In this document: positions 6,915 through 11,213 of the stretch, piece after piece
Layout of the letters: the number at the start of each line of letters is the position of its first letter
How positions within the stretch are numbered: position 1 is the first letter of the stretch
NCBI GenBank assembly: GCA_027623585.1
Contig: JAQBVK010000055.1
Location: 1 to 11,213 of the forward strand
Direction of reading: 5' to 3'
Length of the DNA: 11,213 bases
DNA from: Planctomycetota bacterium
GTDB lineage: Bacteria > Planctomycetota > UBA1135
Program-made: the position numbers and the translations under genes
The notes under the pieces: generated by a model
Database searches by the model: none
What the model was told of the DNA's origin: nothing
What the model saw: the letters and a program-made list of their open reading frames with translations, nothing else

Positions 6915-7649
6915 ATGCGATTGCTTCCGCTCCTGCTCCTTACCTGCGCCGGACTCCTCGGCGCATCTTGGCTGTCCGGTTCACTGTCGGCCTCCACGCT
7001 CACTCCGGCCGCGTTCTCCCAGGCGCAGGAGCCGGCAGCGGACGCTGCCGAAGCTGAGATCGAGGAGCTGCGGGACCCCGCAGAGATCCGTGAAGAGTTG
7101 CAAGCCGCGCAGCGTGATCGCGAAGCGACGCTTGCCGACCACGCCCTCCAGCTCTTCGAGCACGAGGTACGCATGATGGAGGCGCGCTTCGCGTTGGAGA
7201 ACGCGCGCGCGGACCTCAACGCCTTCGAAACCTATCAGCAACGAGCCGACGTCGAGGAAGCGGAATTCATGCTCACCTCCATGCGGGACGGCGCTCAAGA
7301 CGCTGAAGAGGAACTTCAACAACTCGAGCAGATGTACGGGGAGAACGAGCTCGCCAACCGCACGGCGGAAATCGTGCTGAGCCGCGGACGCCGCGAACTG
7401 GAGCGCACACGGGAAGAATTGCGCCAGGCGGAAGAATCCCATCGCCATCAACTCCAAGTGGCCATCCCGCGGGCTCAAATCGGACTGCGCCAGGCGGTGC
7501 AGAGCGCCGAGATGGATCTGCGATTGGCCGACCTGGAGCAAGAGTCGATGCGGATCGGGCAGCAGAACGCCTCGGCCGAGCAGGAAGTCATGATTCGCGA
7601 TTTGAAGAAGGAACTCGCCGAGGCGGAGGCCGCCGCGGTGCAGAAGTGA
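6915..7649 (+). CDS. Secreted coiled-coil protein, function unknown
   Basis: A 244-residue protein with no enzyme motif that I recognise. The N-terminus (MRLLPLLLLTCAGLLGASWL) is a clear signal peptide or anchor, and cleavage is plausible near residues 20-37, where the sequence becomes Ala/Ser-rich (SLSAS, PAAFSQAQ). From about residue 45 to the end it is almost entirely charged helix rich in Glu, Arg, Gln, Ala and Leu with heptad-like spacing, i.e. a long coiled coil. A less repetitive block, MYGENELANRTAEIVLSRGRR (140-160, starting at Met140), probably marks a hinge or conserved family motif. It resembles the helical hairpin of membrane-fusion (HlyD-type) adaptors but lacks their lipoyl and beta-barrel parts. 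A -10-like TAGGCT lies six bases before the ATG. The stop overlaps the GTG of the next gene (GTGA), so the two are translationally coupled and probably work together. Chosen start: ATG 6915. Confidence 0.82.
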   Translation: MRLLPLLLLTCAGLLGASWLSGSLSASTLTPAAFSQAQEPAADAAEAEIEELRDPAEIREELQAAQRDREATLADHALQLFEHEVRMMEARFALENARADLNAFETYQQRADVEEAEFMLTSMRDGAQDAEEELQQLEQMYGENELANRTAEIVLSRGRRELERTREELRQAEESHRHQLQVAIPRAQIGLRQAVQSAEMDLRLADLEQESMRIGQQNASAEQEVMIRDLKKELAEAEAAAVQK

Positions 7650-8830
7650 TCGCGTTCGGACTTGCGGCCGCGCTCTTGATCGCTCCGGCGCAGGAACCGG
7701 AGCGCGCTCGGGCGGAGACCGGGCTGCGCGCCAGCCTTGACTGGTTGCTCGAGCACCAGAACCAGGACGGCTCGTGGGGTCACTGGACGCAGCCCGGCCC
7801 CTACGACGGTTATTGGTCGAATCTGGAGACGCATCTGTCCTGGCAGGTAGCCACCACCGCCTTGGGCGCGATGGCAATGATGGATGCCGGCCTCGGCGAG
7901 CGCGAAACCGCGGCGCTCGATCGCGCGGTGGATTTCCTCGCGCGCGAGGCAGACGTCAAGCGGCCCAGCGACTGGGACACCGATCACGTTTGGGGCTGGG
8001 CGTACGGACTCTGCGGACTCGCGCAAGCCGCCGGCCACGAGCGCTATCGCGCCGAGGAGCAGAAAGCGCGCGCGCACACGATCGCGATGATGGGCGGCCG
8101 ATTGCTTAGGCGGCTCGACAGTTATCAAACGCCCTCAGGCGGCTGGGCCTACTACGACACGGAGGTCACGGCTGTCCCGCCGATGTGGGCGACTTCGTTC
8201 ACGACCGCGGTGGTCGTGCTCGGCATGCTGGACGCCCAGCCATTGGGGTGGCCGGTTGACGCCAAGCGTCTGCGCATTGCCGTGCGCACCGTGGAAGGCT
8301 GCCGATTGCCCAATGGCGCTTACAGCTACAACGTGAAGGCGATCCCTTCGCCGGGCTCACTCGATAACATCGACCAGGTCAAGGGTTCGCTGTCCAGGAT
8401 CCAGAGTTGCAACCTCGCGCTGTGGCTGGCGGGAAACAAGGGATACGCCGGCCTGCAGATCGCCGAATCGGATCTCGTGACCGGACTCGATGCCTTCTTC
8501 CGTGACCACCGATTCCTCGACGTGGCGTACGGCCGGCCGCACCCGCACGAGGCCTACTACTACAACTCGGGCTACTTCTACTTTTTCGGCCACTACTACG
8601 CGGCGCGCGTGATCGAGCAGTTACCGGAAGACAAGCGCGAGGCCTACGCGCAGCGGCTGTGGCGCCACGTGTTGAAGACGCAGGACCGGGACGGCTCTTC
8701 GGAGGACTTCAAGATGAACTCCTTCGGACGCCCTTACTCGACGGCCTTCGCCGCTTCGGCCTTGGCGCGCTCTCTCGGACCCAATCCGGAGCGTTCAGTG
8801 AGCAAGGCTGCCGCGCCAGACCACCGCTGA
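7646..8830 (+). CDS. Secreted prenyltransferase/squalene-cyclase-repeat (alpha/alpha toroid) protein
   Basis: A 394-residue protein of the terpenoid cyclase/protein prenyltransferase fold. A short hydrophobic N-terminus (MIAFGLAAALLIAPAQ) suggests export, although it lacks the usual positive residues. QW-like repeat signatures are QNQDGSWG (38-45), TPSGGWAYYDT (162-172), LPNGAYSYN (221-229) and KTQDRDGSSEDF (344-355), with helical pairs between them. The squalene-hopene cyclase DxDDTA acid motif is not seen (DWDTDH at 109-114 is the nearest), nor is a protein prenyltransferase zinc site or a complement-type GCGEQ thioester, so terpene chemistry is doubtful. Residues 304-318 are very aromatic (10 of 15 are Tyr or Phe). 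The start is GTG 7646, overlapping the coiled-coil stop by four bases; no other start exists in frame nearby. The last 36 bases overlap gluQ on the other strand. Fold is well supported; role is unknown. Confidence 0.82.
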   Translation: MIAFGLAAALLIAPAQEPERARAETGLRASLDWLLEHQNQDGSWGHWTQPGPYDGYWSNLETHLSWQVATTALGAMAMMDAGLGERETAALDRAVDFLAREADVKRPSDWDTDHVWGWAYGLCGLAQAAGHERYRAEEQKARAHTIAMMGGRLLRRLDSYQTPSGGWAYYDTEVTAVPPMWATSFTTAVVVLGMLDAQPLGWPVDAKRLRIAVRTVEGCRLPNGAYSYNVKAIPSPGSLDNIDQVKGSLSRIQSCNLALWLAGNKGYAGLQIAESDLVTGLDAFFRDHRFLDVAYGRPHPHEAYYYNSGYFYFFGHYYAARVIEQLPEDKREAYAQRLWRHVLKTQDRDGSSEDFKMNSFGRPYSTAFAASALARSLGPNPERSVSKAAAPDHR

Positions 8831-9745
8831 CGGGGGTACTTGGCTCAGCGAGAAATCTTTCACCAAATCAGCGGGCCGGGCCGGGGTGGCAAGAGGCTGG
8901 AGCCCGCTGACCGCTGCCAGCCAACCGACCACAGCCTCCGGTCGGACGCCCTGCTCGCGGAGACTGCGCAGCGAAGTGTCGCCGTGGCGTTTGGCGAGCC
9001 GGCGGCCGTCCTCGCCGACCACCAACGGCAGATGCGCGTAGCGCGGAGCCTGCAGACCGAGCGCGCGGAACAACAAGAGTTGACGCGCCGTGCTCGGGAG
9101 CAGGTCGTCGCCGCGCACGACTTCGCTGACGGCTTGCGCGGCGTCGTCCACCACCACGGCGAGTTGATAGGCCGCCTGCCCGTCACGTTTATGGATCACG
9201 AAGTCGCCGAGTTCAGCTCCCGCATCGCACGCCACGCGGCCGCGCAGGCGATCCTCGAAGGCCACCGTAGCTTCGGGAGTTCCGGGCGCCGGAACGCAGA
9301 AGCGCCAGCAAGGAGCGCGCCCAGTGGCGGCTTCCGCCTCGGCTGCATCGCTCCAGCGTCCGAAGCAGGTGCCTGGATAGATCGGACCCTCCTCCCCCGC
9401 GTGCGGCGCGCTGGCGGCAAGTTCGACGTCGCGGCGCGTGCAAGTACAGGGATAGGCCAATCCCGCGGCAGCGAGTTGCTGCAGAGCGTTCGTGTACTCC
9501 CGTGCGCGTTCGCTCTGGCGCACCGGCGCGCCGTCCCAATCGAGGCCCAACCAACGGAGGTCTTCGAGCGCCTCCGCCTCGGCGCCCGCGCGCACGCGCG
9601 GACCGTCGAGGTCTTCGATGCGCAGCAGGAGTTCTCCGCCCCGGCTGCGCACGTCCAGCCATGCGAGCAAGAAGCTGCGCGCATTGCCGAGATGCAGCAC
9701 GCCGGTCGGACTCGGCGCCAGGCGACCGCGCGGTCGTTCGTTCAT
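8795..9745 (-). CDS. gluQ: Glutamyl-Q tRNA(Asp) synthetase GluQRS
   Basis: GluQRS is a GluRS paralogue without an anticodon-binding domain. It activates glutamate and attaches it to queuosine at position 34 of tRNA-Asp. The 316-residue length fits that family (around 300) rather than full GluRS (around 470-500). Visible are GRLAPSPTGVLHLGNARS (7-24, with HLGN as the HIGH box), LRIEDLD (41-47), the zinc ligands C100 and C102 with Y123 and C127 in the order C-x-C...Y-x3-C of GluQRS, the YQLAVVVDD block (193-201), VVRGDDLLPSTARQ (209-222), and the KMSKS equivalent RRLAKRHGD (248-256). Its ATG (9743-9745) overlaps the larC stop as ATGA. Its 3' end runs 36 bases into the cyclase-fold gene. Its presence implies that the organism has queuosine in its tRNA. 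Confidence 0.92.
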   Translation of the reverse strand: MNERPRGRLAPSPTGVLHLGNARSFLLAWLDVRSRGGELLLRIEDLDGPRVRAGAEAEALEDLRWLGLDWDGAPVRQSERAREYTNALQQLAAAGLAYPCTCTRRDVELAASAPHAGEEGPIYPGTCFGRWSDAAEAEAATGRAPCWRFCVPAPGTPEATVAFEDRLRGRVACDAGAELGDFVIHKRDGQAAYQLAVVVDDAAQAVSEVVRGDDLLPSTARQLLLFRALGLQAPRYAHLPLVVGEDGRRLAKRHGDTSLRSLREQGVRPEAVVGWLAAVSGLQPLATPARPADLVKDFSLSQVPPSAVVWRGSLAH

Positions 9746-10911
9746 GCGCCGGGGCCGCCGTCGGCGCCTTCGATCCGCTCCCGCGCCTCGCGCGGCGTAA
9801 GGCCGGCCGCTCGTGCGCGCGCGCGCAGGACCTCGAACTCGGGCTTGGCGAGTTGGCCCTCCGGAGTGTCACGGAGCTTGAAGGGCAGTCGGCCCAACGC
9901 GGTCTCGCGTTCTTCGGAGTTGCGCGGCAGGCGACTGCGGCGGAGCGGACTCACGCGCACGCCAAGGGTGCCCAGGTGCCGGAAGCAGAGCGCGCGGAGG
10001 GCTTCCTGGCGATCGGCGTCGGCGAGGACGACGACTTCGAAGGCGGGACGATTTTTCTTGGCGATGGCCGCGAGCGCGAAAGCGTCCACCGCGCCGGCCG
10101 CATGCAAGGCTTCCAGCGCGGCGCCAATTTCTTCGCCGCTGCGGTCGTCCACGAGCGCGCGCAGCTCAACCAACCATTCCTGCCCCACGGCAACCTGCTC
10201 GACTTCGGCGCGCAGGAGGTTCGCACGATCCTCGAACTCGCGCGCGCCGAGTCCATGGCCAATGGTTTCGACGCTGGCGGCCGGACGTTCGTCGAAGCGC
10301 GTGCCCCACGCGCGCAGCAGCGCAACTCCTGTGGGCGTGGCGCGCTCACCGCGCAACCGCGTGCCGCAGATCGGCATGCCGCTGAGAAGGCGCAGCGTGC
10401 CCGGCGCAGGCACCGGCATCTCACCGTGCGCCGCATGAACGGTTCCACTGCCGACCGGGACCGCCGTGGCGAAGATCGCCCCGGCGTCGATCGCGTCGAT
10501 CAAGGCGCAGGCTGCCGCGACGTCCACAATCGCGTCCACCGCGCCGACTTCGTGGAAGTGCACCGCCTCGGCGGCGCAGCCGTGGGCTTCGCCTTCCGCT
10601 TCGGCCAACGCGCGGAAGCAGGCTTCGGAGTAAGCGCGCGCGCGTGGGGTCAATTCCGCGCCGGCCAGGATCTCGAGCACGTCCGCGAGGTGACGATGCG
10701 CGTGCTCCTCCCGGCAGTCCACCGCAAAACGCAGACCCGAGAAGCCGCCGCGTTGCTCGCGTCGCAGTTCCCAAAGGAAGGAGCCGGACGGCAGCGGTAG
10801 CGAGGCGAGAGTTTGCTCCAGCAGGGCGCGCCCATCGGACGCGTCCGCGAGGGCGGCCACGAGCATGTCGCCGGCCACGCCACCGTGGAGGTTCAGGTGC
10901 AGTTGACGCAC
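9742..10911 (-). CDS. larC: Nickel-pincer cofactor biosynthesis protein LarC (DUF111)
   Basis: LarC uses CTP to insert nickel into pyridinium-3,5-bisthiocarboxylic acid mononucleotide, the last step of the nickel-pincer cofactor first found in lactate racemase. Single-frame, 389 residues, covering both the LarC1 and LarC2 parts that are split in some species. Markers are HGGVAGDML (9-17), the His-rich EEHAHRHLADVLEIL (68-82), HFHEVGAVDAIVD (118-130), PVGSGTVHAAHGEMPVPAPGT (152-172) and, in the second half, VDDRSGEEIGAALEALHAAGAVDAF (254-278) and KKNRPAFEV (285-293). The common TNIDDM of LarC2 is reduced to LVDDRS. The start is GTG (10909-10911), fitting the family N-terminus, with TACAAT five bases before it. 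The comF-like stop lies 33 bases upstream and gluQ follows with a four-base overlap. No larA, larB or larE is visible, so its client enzyme is unknown. Confidence 0.9.
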   Translation of the reverse strand: MRQLHLNLHGGVAGDMLVAALADASDGRALLEQTLASLPLPSGSFLWELRREQRGGFSGLRFAVDCREEHAHRHLADVLEILAGAELTPRARAYSEACFRALAEAEGEAHGCAAEAVHFHEVGAVDAIVDVAAACALIDAIDAGAIFATAVPVGSGTVHAAHGEMPVPAPGTLRLLSGMPICGTRLRGERATPTGVALLRAWGTRFDERPAASVETIGHGLGAREFEDRANLLRAEVEQVAVGQEWLVELRALVDDRSGEEIGAALEALHAAGAVDAFALAAIAKKNRPAFEVVVLADADRQEALRALCFRHLGTLGVRVSPLRRSRLPRNSEERETALGRLPFKLRDTPEGQLAKPEFEVLRARARAAGLTPREARERIEGADGGPGA

Positions 10912-10916
10912 GAAGG

Positions 10917-10922
10917 ATTGTA
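10917..10922 (-). promoter_or_regulatory. Candidate -10 element for larC-gluQ
   Basis: TACAAT on the minus strand, one mismatch from TATAAT, lies in the 33-base gap after the comF-like gene and ends five bases before the larC GTG. Transcription from it would begin at or next to the start codon. No clear -35 box is seen at 17-18 bases, and no Shine-Dalgarno sequence precedes the GTG. Confidence 0.38.
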
Positions 10923-10944
10923 AGCGGTGACGCCGAAGCTCCGC

Positions 10945-11213
10945 TCAGGCGACGCGAGCCAGCACCAAAGCCCCTGCCACGCGCAATCCTGCCGCGCGCA
11001 GGACGCGGGCGCATTCCTCCAAGGTGGCGCCGGTGGTGGCGACGTCGTCGAGCAACCAGATCGGGCGCTCGCACCAGTCCGATCGCATTGCGAGTTCGAG
11101 GCGCGCGCGGCGGTTCAAGCTCAGAGCACCCCGCAAATTCTCGTGCCGCTCCGCACCGGCGAGTCCGGCTTGCGCAGGGCGCTTGCGCGTGCGCCGGAGC
11201 CAGCTCCGGTAAG
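10945..11213 (-). CDS. ComF-family phosphoribosyltransferase-like protein, C-terminal part (cut by window edge)
   Basis: The frame is open to the right edge, so only the last 88 residues are seen. They read as the conserved C-terminus of ComFC/ComF proteins: RRTRKRPAQAGL, then AERHENLRGAL (the family's Q-x-GL..xxR..N.xGAF block), and WLLDDVATTGATLEECARVL, the phosphoribosyltransferase PRPP-binding loop (DDVxTTGAT), ending in ALVLAR. ComF proteins are linked to DNA uptake in naturally competent bacteria, but homologues occur widely in bacteria not known to be competent, so the role here is open. The N-terminal zinc-finger half would lie beyond the window. It is the first visible gene of the minus-strand unit leading to larC and gluQ. 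Confidence 0.85.
   Translation of the reverse strand, partial: YRSWLRRTRKRPAQAGLAGAERHENLRGALSLNRRARLELAMRSDWCERPIWLLDDVATTGATLEECARVLRAAGLRVAGALVLARVA

Noticed and set aside
8825..8850. Inverted repeat CGCTGA...TCAGCG as a terminator after the cyclase-fold gene
   Set aside because: Only six pairs around a 14-base loop, with a mismatch inside and no T-tract on either strand.
8840..10438. Plus-strand open frame of 532 codons, and another at 9502-10800
   Set aside because: Both are antisense shadows of gluQ and larC with low-complexity Arg/Ala-rich translations.

Overview
This is an 11.2 kb, strongly GC-rich bacterial window packed with genes. No gap exceeds about 100 bases, and I see no tRNA, rRNA, CRISPR array, insertion sequence or phage gene. 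YidC carries the large periplasmic domain found in diderm bacteria. A secreted squalene-cyclase/prenyltransferase-repeat protein is also present, a family I associate with Planctomycetota. A Planctomycetota-like or similar high-GC Gram-negative source is therefore my best guess, but it is inference.

Layout, left to right. (1) A minus-strand unit runs metallophosphoesterase -> yidC -> mnmE, with mnmE cut by the left edge just before its GTPase domain. The yidC-mnmE pair is a remnant of the widespread rpmH-rnpA-yidC-mnmE cluster. (2) A plus-strand gene for an exported parvulin-type peptidyl-prolyl isomerase (PPIase) is divergent from that unit. (3) A minus-strand pair, hisS -> nadD, has a one-base stop/start overlap and converges on the PPIase gene. 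(4) A plus-strand block holds a small exported protein, a clear intrinsic terminator, and then a translationally coupled pair encoding a secreted coiled-coil protein and a secreted cyclase/prenyltransferase-fold protein. (5) A minus-strand unit runs comF-like (cut by the right edge) -> larC -> gluQ, with an ATGA overlap between larC and gluQ; gluQ overlaps the end of the cyclase-fold gene tail to tail.

How the genes work together. Several act in translation and tRNA maturation: MnmE modifies U34, HisS charges tRNA-His, and GluQ glutamylates queuosine 34 of tRNA-Asp. YidC, the PPIase and the three exported proteins belong to the cell envelope. NadD makes the NAD precursor and LarC makes the nickel-pincer cofactor. 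Most of this is ordinary housekeeping.

The points most worth a second look are these. mnmE has no ATG, GTG or TTG between an in-frame stop and its conserved N-terminus, and an ATC codon sits where the initiator Met should be. TANNNT -10-like hexamers lie 5-8 bases upstream of three start codons, suggesting leaderless or near-leaderless transcripts. The secreted coiled-coil/cyclase-fold pair is uncharacterised as far as I can tell. I do not see a convincing new defence system or mobile system here.
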